DNA of 11,800 nucleotides from an uncultured Christensenella sp. (lineage in GTDB: Bacteria; Bacillota; Clostridia; Christensenellales; UBA3700): contig CAJTNW010000021.1 in NCBI GenBank assembly GCA_910577795.1, positions 1-11,800 of the forward strand. Direction: 5' to 3'. A program made the translations under genes and the position numbers. The notes under the pieces were generated by a model, which saw nothing but the letters and a program-made list of their open reading frames with translations, was not told the DNA's origin and ran no database searches. Below, piece by piece: positions 6,626 to 11,800 of the stretch. How positions within the stretch are numbered: the first letter of the stretch is position 1; the number at the start of each line of letters is the position of its first letter.

Positions 6626-7321
6626 ATGAATATAAATAGTGATTTAGTAGTTGAATTTGCAAAAGATTTGATAGAAAAAAATAAAAAACAGCAAAAAAAT
6701 AGCAATGATATTGTAAAAAAAATAGAAATCTGTGATAAAAGTATTTTTGCAGATAGGGTTGGTATTTATTATGATATAAATTGCGAACAAATAGATAATA
6801 AAACAGAAGTTGCAGTTGCAAAATGTATAAAAGAGTTTGGTTATAAACTTGATAAAATTTTGTTTGTTGGGTTAGGCAATGCAAAGTATATATCTGATGC
6901 ACTAGGTGAAATGGTGCTAGATAATTTGCCACCACCAAGCGATAAAATGGCAAAATTTAAGCCTCAAGTTGGTAGAATAACTGGTATAGAATCTTATGAT
7001 ATAATTTTGTCTGCAAAAAAAATCGTAAAGCCAAGTTTGGTGATAGCAGTAGATTCTCTTGCTACAAATGATATATCAAAAGTAGGCAAAAGTATACAAA
7101 TAACAAATGTGGGATTAACTCCTGGTAGTGGTGTTGGCAATGCACGCAAAATTTTAACAGCAAAAAGTTTGGGAGTGCCAATATTGGCAGTAGGTGTTCC
7201 ACTTGTAGCCAGTATTAACACACTTGACAAACGAAGATTAGTAATACCAATTGATATTGAAGATATAGCAGAAAAGTTAGCAAAAACAATATCAAATGGC
7301 ATAAGACAAATATTAAATTAA
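6626..7321 (+). CDS. Short GPR-like germination protease (peptidase family A25 relative)
   Basis: The 231 aa protein matches the core of GPR, the aspartic protease that degrades small acid-soluble spore proteins at germination. Visible GPR signatures are an N-terminal SDLVVEFA resembling the RTDLAVEA autoprocessing site, FVGLGNAKYISDALGEMV (80-97), VGRITGIESYDII (115-127), PSLVIAVDSLATND (136-149) and the strongly conserved TPGSGVGNARKIL and GVPILAVGVP stretches. The two aspartates believed to be catalytic in GPR correspond to Asp91 and Asp143. It is much shorter than Bacillus GPR (about 370 aa): there is practically no propeptide, the N-terminal domain is reduced, the GVPTVVDA motif has become GVPLVASI, and the C-terminal third is absent. 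It may be a lineage-specific compact GPR or a paralogue with another target. YyaC (DUF1256) is a less likely alternative. The SD GAGGA lies 5 nt before the ATG. Confidence 0.8.
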   Translation: MNINSDLVVEFAKDLIEKNKKQQKNSNDIVKKIEICDKSIFADRVGIYYDINCEQIDNKTEVAVAKCIKEFGYKLDKILFVGLGNAKYISDALGEMVLDNLPPPSDKMAKFKPQVGRITGIESYDIILSAKKIVKPSLVIAVDSLATNDISKVGKSIQITNVGLTPGSGVGNARKILTAKSLGVPILAVGVPLVASINTLDKRRLVIPIDIEDIAEKLAKTISNGIRQILN

Positions 7322-7365
7322 TAATATATATATTGTAGAAAAAAGTAAATTTAAAAAAGGTGTTT

Positions 7366-8127
7366 ATGCTAAAAATTGGTATGATAGATAGCGGAATGGG
7401 TGGCTTTAGTGTGTTAAAAGGACTTATTGAAGGCGGTGTGAATGCTGAATATTACTATTTATATGACAATAAATATCACCCGTATGGCACAAAAAGTCCT
7501 AATGAGTTAGTAGCCATTGGCTATACTAATATGCAAAAACTTGTTGAATTTAATGTGGATATAGTAATAATTGCTTGCAACACCTTAACTAGCAGAGCAG
7601 TAAGTCAGTTAAGGGGTATGTTTGACATTCCAATAATAGGTGTAGAGCCGCCTATAAAACCTGCAACTTTAAATTGTGATAACATTTTATTGCTTGCAAC
7701 TCCGTCTACAGTAAAATCAGATAGAGTGGTTGAGATGATACATAGTTACACAAACAAAAATTTTAATTTTCCAGATATGGCTTTGCTTGCAAACCTTATA
7801 GAAGTAAATTACAATAAAAAAGATGTAATATTTAACTTTTTAAACAATAGTTTATCAAAGTATAAGGATATCGAAGGAGTTGTAATAGGCTGCACACATT
7901 ATAATTTTGTTTGCGATATAATAAACAAAATATTCCCCGATGCCAAAATTTATAGCAATATTGATGGAGTAGTAAGACGCACAAAGTACATAATACATAA
8001 AAATAATCTTGTAAATCAAACCTATCTTGCAGTAAAAGTATACGCAACTGCCGAGGAAATTGATATAGAAAAACAATACTTTTTATGCGATTATATTAAT
8101 CTAGGAATAGAATTTTCTAAAATGTAA
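7366..8127 (+). CDS. murI: Glutamate racemase
   Basis: The enzyme interconverts L- and D-glutamate, supplying D-Glu for peptidoglycan stem peptides in the cytoplasm. With the ATG at 7366 it is 253 aa, a normal length. Cofactor-independent racemase motifs are present: GMIDSGMGGFSVL with Asp8, YHPYGTKS, the first catalytic cysteine Cys71 in IACNT, IIGVEPPIKPA, the LIE segment (Glu145), and the second catalytic cysteine Cys176 in VIGCTHYNF with His178. A GTG two codons upstream (7360) is in frame, but it overlaps the SD AAAGGTG, so ATG 7366 is preferred. It lies 44 bp after the GPR-like gene and is probably co-transcribed; a strong terminator follows. The C-terminal region is more divergent than in well-studied MurI, so an Asp/Glu racemase paralogue is possible. 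Confidence 0.9.
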   Translation: MLKIGMIDSGMGGFSVLKGLIEGGVNAEYYYLYDNKYHPYGTKSPNELVAIGYTNMQKLVEFNVDIVIIACNTLTSRAVSQLRGMFDIPIIGVEPPIKPATLNCDNILLLATPSTVKSDRVVEMIHSYTNKNFNFPDMALLANLIEVNYNKKDVIFNFLNNSLSKYKDIEGVVIGCTHYNFVCDIINKIFPDAKIYSNIDGVVRRTKYIIHKNNLVNQTYLAVKVYATAEEIDIEKQYFLCDYINLGIEFSKM

Positions 8128-8162
8128 AATTTATTTCAATTGTAAGCAAATTAAATATTAGT

Positions 8163-8204
8163 TGACCACTCAAATTTTTACCATTTTAGTGGTCATTTTT
8201 GTTT
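8163..8204 (+). terminator. Terminator after murI
   Basis: TGACCACT (8163-8170) pairs perfectly with AGTGGTCA (8188-8195), followed by TTTTTGTTT. It separates the housekeeping genes from the retroelement. Confidence 0.9.
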
Positions 8205-8286
8205 AAAAAATTATAAAAATTGAACTATACTCCTTTATTTATATATAAAACAAATAAATTAATAAAAGAGAGGTGTAAAAATATAA

Positions 8287-8321
8287 ATTATACTAGACAT
8301 TTAATGCCCAATTATGCTACA
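8287..8321 (+). promoter_or_regulatory. Candidate promoter for the DGR reverse transcriptase
   Basis: TAGACA then TACAAT, spaced by 18 bp, lie about 70 bp upstream of the RT start. A TTGTAAA/TTTACAA inverted repeat (8348-8364) lies between promoter and gene. The rest of 8205-8392 is AT-rich; TTGAAC near 8220 with a downstream TATAAA is another candidate. No upstream target gene or Avd gene is present here. Confidence 0.4.
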
Positions 8322-8392
8322 ATTAAATGGTAAATTTTAGATAAATTTTGTAAAGTTTTTACAATAAATTATTATTGTGATAAGGGGATTTA

Positions 8393-9490
8393 ATGATAAC
8401 TATTACTTATGATGAATTATTCAATTACGAAACAATATATAGGGGACACATGTGTGGCAGAAAAGCGAAAAGAGATAAAAGGCCACTAGTCCTATTTGAA
8501 ATGTCAATGCTAAATCATTTAGCCGATTTGCATGACAGAATACAACTAGGCAAGTATAAATCTGCAAAATATAGTACGTTTATTGTAAAAGTGCCCAAAA
8601 TGCGAGAAATACAAACTCAACCTTATGATAACAGAGTATTGCAACATGTATTGTGTGACAATGTATTAACACCGTATTTTACTAAACGAACGATAATAGA
8701 TAATGCCGCCTGTCAACAAGGCAAAGGAATGCACTTTGCGCTTGACAGATTTGAAAAAATGTTGCGTACCTTTGTACGAAAACACGGAGTTACAGGCTAT
8801 TTTTTAAAATGTGATATTCTCAAATATTTTCCAAGTATCCCACATAAGCGATTAAAAGAAATAATATGCTCACATATAGTAGACGATAGGATTAAATTAT
8901 TAATTGAAGATATAATAGAAGGCTACCATACAAAACCAGCCTTTTTGGACAAATATGATATACCATACAGAGGCAATGGCGACTTAACAGGACGAGGTAT
9001 ACCAATAGGAAATCAAACAAGCCAAATTTTTGGTATGTTTTATTTAAACAAAGTAGATAGGCTAGTCAAAGAAAAATTGCGTATCAAAGTATATTCAAGA
9101 TATATGGATGACTTTTTGCTTTTGCACGAAGATAAGGAATATGTAAAGCATGCCTTAGAAGAAATTGTAAAAGTAGTAGAGTATCTAGGTTTAAAATTCA
9201 ATTCCAAAACACAAATTATACCTATCAAAAATGGTATAACATATTTAGGTTTTCGTTTTATAATCACCCCCACTGGCAAAATAATAAGAACGGTCAAAAA
9301 AGTAACAAAAAAAAGAATGCGTTCCCGAGCAAAAATATTAAAAAAAGCATATTTAGACGGAACAATACCAATAGAGCGAGTACAAGCCTCCCTAGCCGCT
9401 TTTCACGGTCATTTAAACGGCAGCGATAGCAACAACTTTGAACAAGAACTTAAGAGAAAACTAACATTTAAAACAGAGGAAGAAAAATGA
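8393..9490 (+). CDS. Diversity-generating retroelement reverse transcriptase
   Basis: The 365 aa RT has the signature that separates DGR RTs from other bacterial RTs: IGNQTSQ (205-211) in place of the QGxxxSP of group II intron and retron enzymes. Other RT motifs in order are VPKMREIQTQPYDNRVLQHVL (about 67-87), CDILKYFPSI with catalytic Asp141 (140-149), YSRYMDDFLLL with catalytic Asp239/Asp240 (234-244), LGLKFNSKTQ and YLGFRF (284-289), ending with the thumb segment SLAAFHGHLN. DGR RTs, with Avd, copy a template RNA into cDNA with errors at adenines; the cDNA then replaces a variable region at the 3' end of a target gene. No intron maturase or endonuclease domain is present. The SD AAGGGG lies 6 nt before the ATG. 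The stop overlaps the Avd gene (ATGA), implying coupled translation. Confidence 0.95.
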   Translation: MITITYDELFNYETIYRGHMCGRKAKRDKRPLVLFEMSMLNHLADLHDRIQLGKYKSAKYSTFIVKVPKMREIQTQPYDNRVLQHVLCDNVLTPYFTKRTIIDNAACQQGKGMHFALDRFEKMLRTFVRKHGVTGYFLKCDILKYFPSIPHKRLKEIICSHIVDDRIKLLIEDIIEGYHTKPAFLDKYDIPYRGNGDLTGRGIPIGNQTSQIFGMFYLNKVDRLVKEKLRIKVYSRYMDDFLLLHEDKEYVKHALEEIVKVVEYLGLKFNSKTQIIPIKNGITYLGFRFIITPTGKIIRTVKKVTKKRMRSRAKILKKAYLDGTIPIERVQASLAAFHGHLNGSDSNNFEQELKRKLTFKTEEEK

Positions 9491-10080
9491 CATTAACAGA
9501 AGATAAAACATTAATAGATATGATAGAAACAAAAATTGAAGAGGAAATTATTGCAAGCATAAATGCAGAAATAGAAATAATTGAGTCTGAAAGGCCTGCA
9601 GATGATACCAAAAATAACGAAACCAGTCGCAAAGGCTTTAGAATAACCGAGTTTGATACCCCAAGAGATAGAGAGATGGCAGTATTTACCCACGCAAAAA
9701 AATTAAGCGAGTACATATTTGTAATAACTGAAAAATCACCGGTAAAACTAAGATGGAATATAACCTCACGTCTGCTTAATACTTCGGTTGATATAATAGA
9801 AAGTTTGTATCGTGCCAATTTTGAAAGAGGCATCGAACGAGTAGAATGGCAGAAAAAAGCAATGGTCTCATTAAACATACTTGATTTTTATGCCGAAACA
9901 GCAAAAACAAAACAAGCAATAACATTTAGGCAAATGGAAATAATAGCCCGCCAAATCTCCGAAGTAAAAAAGATGCTATCCGGTTGGGTTCGCAGTACAA
10001 AAAGGAAAGACGCAAAACAAGCCGAATGTGAGGCGATGAATGCAGCAAAATCTAAAAAAATTGAACAAGTGAATATCTAA
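9487..10080 (+). CDS. avd: Avd-like DGR accessory protein (four-helix bundle)
   Basis: The C-terminal two-thirds (about 62-172 of 197 aa) is all-helical and fits the Avd family: FTHAKKLSEYIFVITEKSP as helix 1, KLRWNITSRLLNTSVDIIESLYRAN as helix 2, a third helix with SLNILDFYAETAKTKQ, and the last helix REMEII-like segment (FRQMEIIARQISEVKKMLSGW), ending in GWVRSTKRK, similar to the GWLKS ending of other Avd proteins. Avd forms a basic pentameric barrel that binds the RT and template RNA and is needed for mutagenic cDNA synthesis. Residues 1-60 are an acidic, Glu-rich extension with predicted helix that I do not recognise from compact (about 125 aa) Avd proteins. Its ATG overlaps the RT stop codon. 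No target gene follows; the template cassettes start about 160 bp downstream. The family call is by helix pattern and context. Confidence 0.82.
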   Translation: MTLTEDKTLIDMIETKIEEEIIASINAEIEIIESERPADDTKNNETSRKGFRITEFDTPRDREMAVFTHAKKLSEYIFVITEKSPVKLRWNITSRLLNTSVDIIESLYRANFERGIERVEWQKKAMVSLNILDFYAETAKTKQAITFRQMEIIARQISEVKKMLSGWVRSTKRKDAKQAECEAMNAAKSKKIEQVNI

Positions 10081-10238
10081 TTTTTAAAATTTCAAATAAA
10101 AAGGCAGTATTTTTTAATCTATAAATTTATATTGTAACCATTATTTTTTAATTATTAATTCTATTTACGTAAATCAATTATATCCCCCCTAAAACTCAAA
10201 TTCAAAGTTATGTGTAACATTGCAAGACAAACAATTAC
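10081..10238. other. Spacer between avd and the cassette array
   Basis: AT-rich DNA with no ORF or clear terminator hairpin, containing a C6 run at about 10184. RT-avd transcripts could run into the first cassette. Confidence 0.5.
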
Positions 10239-10268
10239 TTGCTATCTAAAATAAAAATATGCTATAGT
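10239..10268 (+). promoter_or_regulatory. Promoter of cassette 1
   Basis: TTGCTA (10239-10244), 18-bp spacer, and TATAGT (10263-10268) preceded by an extended -10 TGC. Predicted start is near G10275. Confidence 0.8.
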
Positions 10269-10309
10269 ATAAATGGGCAAAAGTTTTCTAGTATTTGGAT
10301 GTGTTAAAG

Positions 10310-10448
10310 TGGTCTTGGTTCCGCTCCGGTAATAACAACGATTATAATAATGCTAATGTGTTGGGTGCGTCCGGTTCAGAGCAAGGTCACTGGGTTCACA
10401 ACTCTTACGGCGTCCGTCCTGCGCTTCACTCTGCCTAAAAAAATTAGG
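10310..10448 (+). repeat. Template repeat 1: conserved ends, variable core, 3' hairpin
   Basis: The 5' end codes WSWFRSG (10310-10330). The variable core is 10331-10408. The GC-rich 3' end coding GVRPALHS (10409-10432) is identical over 23 nt in all four copies, as expected for an IMH-like homing anchor. The stop codon TAA lies inside the CCTAA/TTAGG hairpin. This copy is the most diverged, carrying GAG CAA GGT CAC where others have Tyr/Asn-type codons. Confidence 0.8.
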
Positions 10449-10542
10449 TAATTCCCGTATTTGCACAATTGCACAACAATTTACAAACAGAAGATAAGAG
10501 ATGAAGGGACTTGTTGTCCAGCCTTTAAAAAAAGGCAAAACA

Positions 10543-10617
10543 AACCTGACCTTTTTGTAACAGCAATTGCTTTTACAAAATGAACTTGCAAAAGTGGTTG
10601 GGTTATTTTTATTTTTT
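10543..10617 (+). terminator. Terminator of cassette 1
   Basis: AACCTGACC (10543-10551) pairs with GGTTGGGTT (10596-10604) using two G-U pairs in place of the A-U pairs of cassettes 2 and 3. An inner stem has GTAA/TTAC. The tail is T5-A-T6. Confidence 0.8.
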
Positions 10618-10655
10618 GCAATTTAATATCCCAATTTTTTTAAATAACCAATAAC

Positions 10656-10685
10656 TTGCTATGTTACAAAATTATATGCTATAGT
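10656..10685 (+). promoter_or_regulatory. Promoter of cassette 2
   Basis: TTGCTA (10656-10661), 18-bp spacer, TGC extended -10, TATAGT (10680-10685). Predicted start is near G10692. Confidence 0.8.
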
Positions 10686-10724
10686 ATAAATGGGCAAAAG
10701 TTTTCTACTATTCGGATGTATAGT

Positions 10725-10862
10725 TGGTCTTGGTTCCGCTCCGGTAATAACACCGATTATAACAATGTTTATTTGATGGGTGCGTCCGGTGCATACAATA
10801 ACACATGGGTTCACAATACTTTCGGCGTCCGTCCTGCGCTTCACTCAGCCTAAAAAATTAGG
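10725..10862 (+). repeat. Template repeat 2
   Basis: WSWFRSG end 10725-10745, variable core 10746-10823, invariant GC-rich end from 10824, TAA 10851-10853 in the 3' hairpin. Core codons are mainly AAY and TAY. Confidence 0.8.
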
Positions 10863-10957
10863 TAATTCCCGTATTTGTATTATTGAAAAACAATTTACAA
10901 ACAGAAGATAAGAGATGAAGGGGCTTGTTGTCCAGCCTTTGAAAAAGAGGCAAAACA

Positions 10958-11032
10958 AACCTAACCTTTTTGTAACGGCAATTGCTTTTACAAAATGAAC
11001 TTGCAAAAGTGGTTAGGTTATTTTTATTTTTT
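10958..11032 (+). terminator. Terminator of cassette 2
   Basis: AACCTAACC (10958-10966) and GGTTAGGTT (11011-11019) form a perfect 9-bp stem; inner GTAA/TTAC stem extended by T10971-A10992; tail T5-A-T6. Confidence 0.85.
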
Positions 11033-11075
11033 GCAAAATACCTATCCCAGCAAACTTTTCAAACAAACCAATTAC

Positions 11076-11105
11076 TTGCTATCTAAAATAAAATTATGCT
11101 ATAAT
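11076..11105 (+). promoter_or_regulatory. Promoter of cassette 3
   Basis: TTGCTA (11076-11081), 18-bp spacer, TGC extended -10, consensus TATAAT (11100-11105). Predicted start is near G11113. Confidence 0.85.
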
Positions 11106-11145
11106 AAAAAACGGGCAAAAGTTTTCTACTACTTGAATGTATTTG

Positions 11146-11283
11146 TGGTCTTGGTTCCGCTCCGGTAATAATAACAATTACCATAATGCTTATGTTGTGG
11201 GTGCGTCCGGTTCGTACAACAACCCTTGGGTTTCAAACACTTTCGGCGTCCGTCCTGCGCTTCACTCAGCCTAAAAAAATAGG
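11146..11283 (+). repeat. Template repeat 3
   Basis: WSWFRSG end 11146-11166, variable core 11167-11244, invariant GC-rich end from 11245, TAA 11272-11274 within the hairpin. Confidence 0.8.
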
Positions 11284-11377
11284 TAATTCCAGTATTTGTA
11301 CAATTGCAAAACAATTTACAAACAGAAGATAAGAGATGAAGGGACTTCTTGTCCAGCCTTTAAAAAAAGGCGAAACA

Positions 11378-11448
11378 AACCTAACCTTTTCGTAACGGCA
11401 CTGCTTTTACGGAATGAACTTGCAAAAGTGGTTAGGTTATTTTTATTT
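11378..11448 (+). terminator. Terminator of cassette 3
   Basis: AACCTAACC (11378-11386) and GGTTAGGTT (11430-11438) form a perfect stem; tail T5-A-T3. The inner stem CGTAA/TTACG differs from cassettes 1 and 2 by a compensatory T-A to C-G change. Confidence 0.85.
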
Positions 11449-11493
11449 AAGTGTTCAATATTTAGTCAATTAATTACCTAACTAAACAATTAC

Positions 11494-11523
11494 TTGCAAA
11501 ATAATAAAAAAATATGCTATATT
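11494..11523 (+). promoter_or_regulatory. Promoter of cassette 4
   Basis: TTGCAA (11494-11499), 18-bp spacer, TGC extended -10, TATATT (11518-11523). Predicted start is near G11530. Confidence 0.75.
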
Positions 11524-11529
11524 ATAAAC

Positions 11530-11800
11530 GGGCAAAAGTTTTCTAGTATTTAGTCGTTTTAGTGGTGGTCTTGGTTCCGCTCCGGTAACAACAACAATTA
11601 CTACAATGCTTACACGTTGGGTGCGTCCGGTGCGAACGACAATGCCTGGGTAAACAACACTTTCGGCGTCCGTCCTGCGCTTCACTCAGCCCATATTAAA
11701 AATGGGTGATTTCCCGTATCCGCAAAATTGAATAACAATTTGCGGGCAGTAGATAAGAGATGAAGGGACTTGTTGTCCTGCCTTTTATCCCAAAGAAAAG
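11530..11800 (+). ncRNA. DGR template RNA 4 (3' end outside window)
   Basis: This is the most A-rich template core: NNNNYYNAYTLGASGANDNA, W, VNNTF. An in-frame TAG two codons before the first TGG rules out a reading frame entering the segment. The 3' hairpin has changed to CCCAT/ATGGG (11690-11706), preserving pairing. The second stem has changed to TCCGCAAA/TTTGCGGG (11719-11746). GGAC/GTCC (about 11767-11779) is kept. The terminator lies beyond base 11800. Confidence 0.7.
11566..11706 (+). repeat. Template repeat 4
   Basis: WSWFRSG end 11566-11586, variable core 11587-11664, invariant GC-rich end from 11665. Unlike the other copies, the frame has no TAA after the GCC; it reads HIKNG before TGA. 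Confidence 0.8.

Larger units (their letters stand above)
10275..10617 (+). ncRNA. DGR template RNA 1
   Basis: The predicted RNA of about 343 nt runs from the promoter start to the terminator. It contains the template segment (10310-10435) and then stem-loops: CCTAA/TTAGG (10434-10448), a long arm with TTTGCA/TACAAA and an ATTG/CAAT top (10460-10487), GGAC/GTCC (10507-10519), GCCTTT/AAAGGC (10521-10536), and the terminator. Read as codons, the core gives NNNDYNNANVLGASGSEQGH, W, VHNSY, then GVRPALHSA and stop. GTG TTA AAG precedes the first TGG in frame, while the ATG just upstream is out of frame, so no plausible protein gene enters the segment. A non-coding template role is inferred. Confidence 0.75.
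10692..11032 (+). ncRNA. DGR template RNA 2
   Basis: The predicted RNA is about 341 nt with the same fold order as cassette 1. The template core reads NNTDYNNVYLMGASGAYNNT, W, VHNTF. Hairpins: CCTAA/TTAGG (10849-10862), TTTGTA/TACAAA (10874-10901), GGGC/GTCC (10921-10933) with a G-U replacing A-U, GCCTTT/AGAGGC with a G-U, then the terminator. ATG TAT AGT precedes the first TGG in frame, but there is no SD, and cassettes 1 and 4 lack an equivalent, so a 45-aa peptide is unlikely. Confidence 0.75.
11113..11448 (+). ncRNA. DGR template RNA 3
   Basis: The predicted RNA is about 336 nt. The core reads NNNNYHNAYVVGASGSYNNP, W, VSNTF. Hairpins: CCTA/TAGG (11270-11283), TTTGTA/TACAAA (11295-11322), GGAC/GTCC (11342-11354) with one loop change, GCCTTT/AAAGGC (11356-11371), and a terminator whose inner stem carries a compensatory C11391-G11411 pair. 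ATG TAT TTG precedes the first TGG in frame but has no SD. Confidence 0.75.
10231..11800 (+). repeat. Tandem array of at least four DGR template cassettes (about 417-421 bp period)
   Basis: Four head-to-tail cassettes share the same order: the block AATTACTTGC containing the -35 box, an extended -10, a GGGCAAAAGTTTTCTA leader, a template-repeat-like segment, a series of hairpins and an intrinsic terminator (not reached in the fourth). Predicted start sites at 10275, 10692, 11113 and 11530 give spacings of 417, 421 and 417. The ends of the template segment are identical between copies while its 78-nt core differs strongly. The fourth cassette runs off the window, so the array may be longer. 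Confidence 0.9.

Noticed and set aside
7360..7365. GTG at 7360 as murI start
   Set aside because: The GTG is part of the SD AAAGGTG; the ATG at 7366 has proper spacing and gives the usual MurI N-terminus.
8348..8364. TTGTAAA/TTTACAA inverted repeat as an operator for the RT gene
   Set aside because: It is short and AT-only apart from a G and a C, and such dyads are expected by chance here; kept only as a remark in the promoter entry.
8393..9490. Group II intron or retron reverse transcriptase
   Set aside because: The IGNQTSQ motif is DGR-type, the protein lacks maturase and endonuclease domains, and the RT is followed by an Avd-like gene and template repeats.
9468..9878. 136-codon minus-strand frame opposite the avd gene
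   Set aside because: It is a shadow of the plus-strand gene, has no SD or recognisable domain, and overlaps an ATGA-coupled gene pair.
10656..10853. The 65-codon frame through cassette 2 (and similar short frames) as a protein gene
   Set aside because: It starts inside the promoter, has no SD, and cassettes 1 and 4 do not keep an equivalent start (out-of-frame ATG in 1, in-frame TAG in 4). Promoter and terminator layout fits a template RNA better.
10231..11800. CRISPR array
   Set aside because: Units are over 400 bp with long internal similarity, promoters and terminators; there are no short repeats with unique spacers and no cas genes.

Overview
The window reads as part of the chromosome of a low-GC, endospore-forming Firmicute, most likely a member of the Clostridia. 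The evidence is AT-rich intergenic DNA, strong AGGAG-type ribosome binding sites, consensus sigma-A promoters, a GPR-type spore protease relative and a BclA-like collagen glycoprotein. Genus cannot be fixed from sequence reading alone.

Region 1 (1-971): the 3' end of a collagen-like Gly-X-Y surface protein with a BclA-like C-terminal domain, closed by an intrinsic terminator. Region 2 (1025-5746): an apparent amino-acid operon. A perfect consensus promoter drives a 24-codon leader ORF that is rich in Tyr codons and overlaps an attenuator-like hairpin. About 300 bp further on come an ARO8/LysN-type aminotransferase, tyrosyl-tRNA synthetase, a YigZ/IMPACT-family protein and a branched-chain aminotransferase, then a terminator. 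I infer ribosome-mediated, tyrosine-sensing attenuation of this operon. Region 3 (5774-6180) has no confident gene; it holds a 34-bp perfect palindrome and a folded element containing a perfect Shine-Dalgarno sequence. Region 4 (6185-8204): rpsT on the minus strand, divergent from a short GPR-like protease gene and a glutamate racemase gene.

Region 5 (8205-11800) is the highlight: a diversity-generating retroelement (DGR) with an unusual layout. A reverse transcriptase with the DGR signature IGNQTSQ and YMDD overlaps an Avd-like four-helix accessory gene by ATGA. These are followed by at least four tandem cassettes of about 417-421 bp. Each cassette has its own extended -10 promoter and a template-repeat-like segment. 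That segment is Asn/Tyr-codon rich, bounded by invariant WSWFRSG and GVRPALHS coding ends. Downstream are a hairpin at the 3' end of the segment and further hairpins supported by compensatory changes; the three complete cassettes end in an intrinsic terminator. No protein gene reads into these segments, so I interpret them as four independent template RNAs, each specifying a different diversification pattern for C-type-lectin/FGE-like target proteins encoded outside the window. The array probably continues past base 11800.
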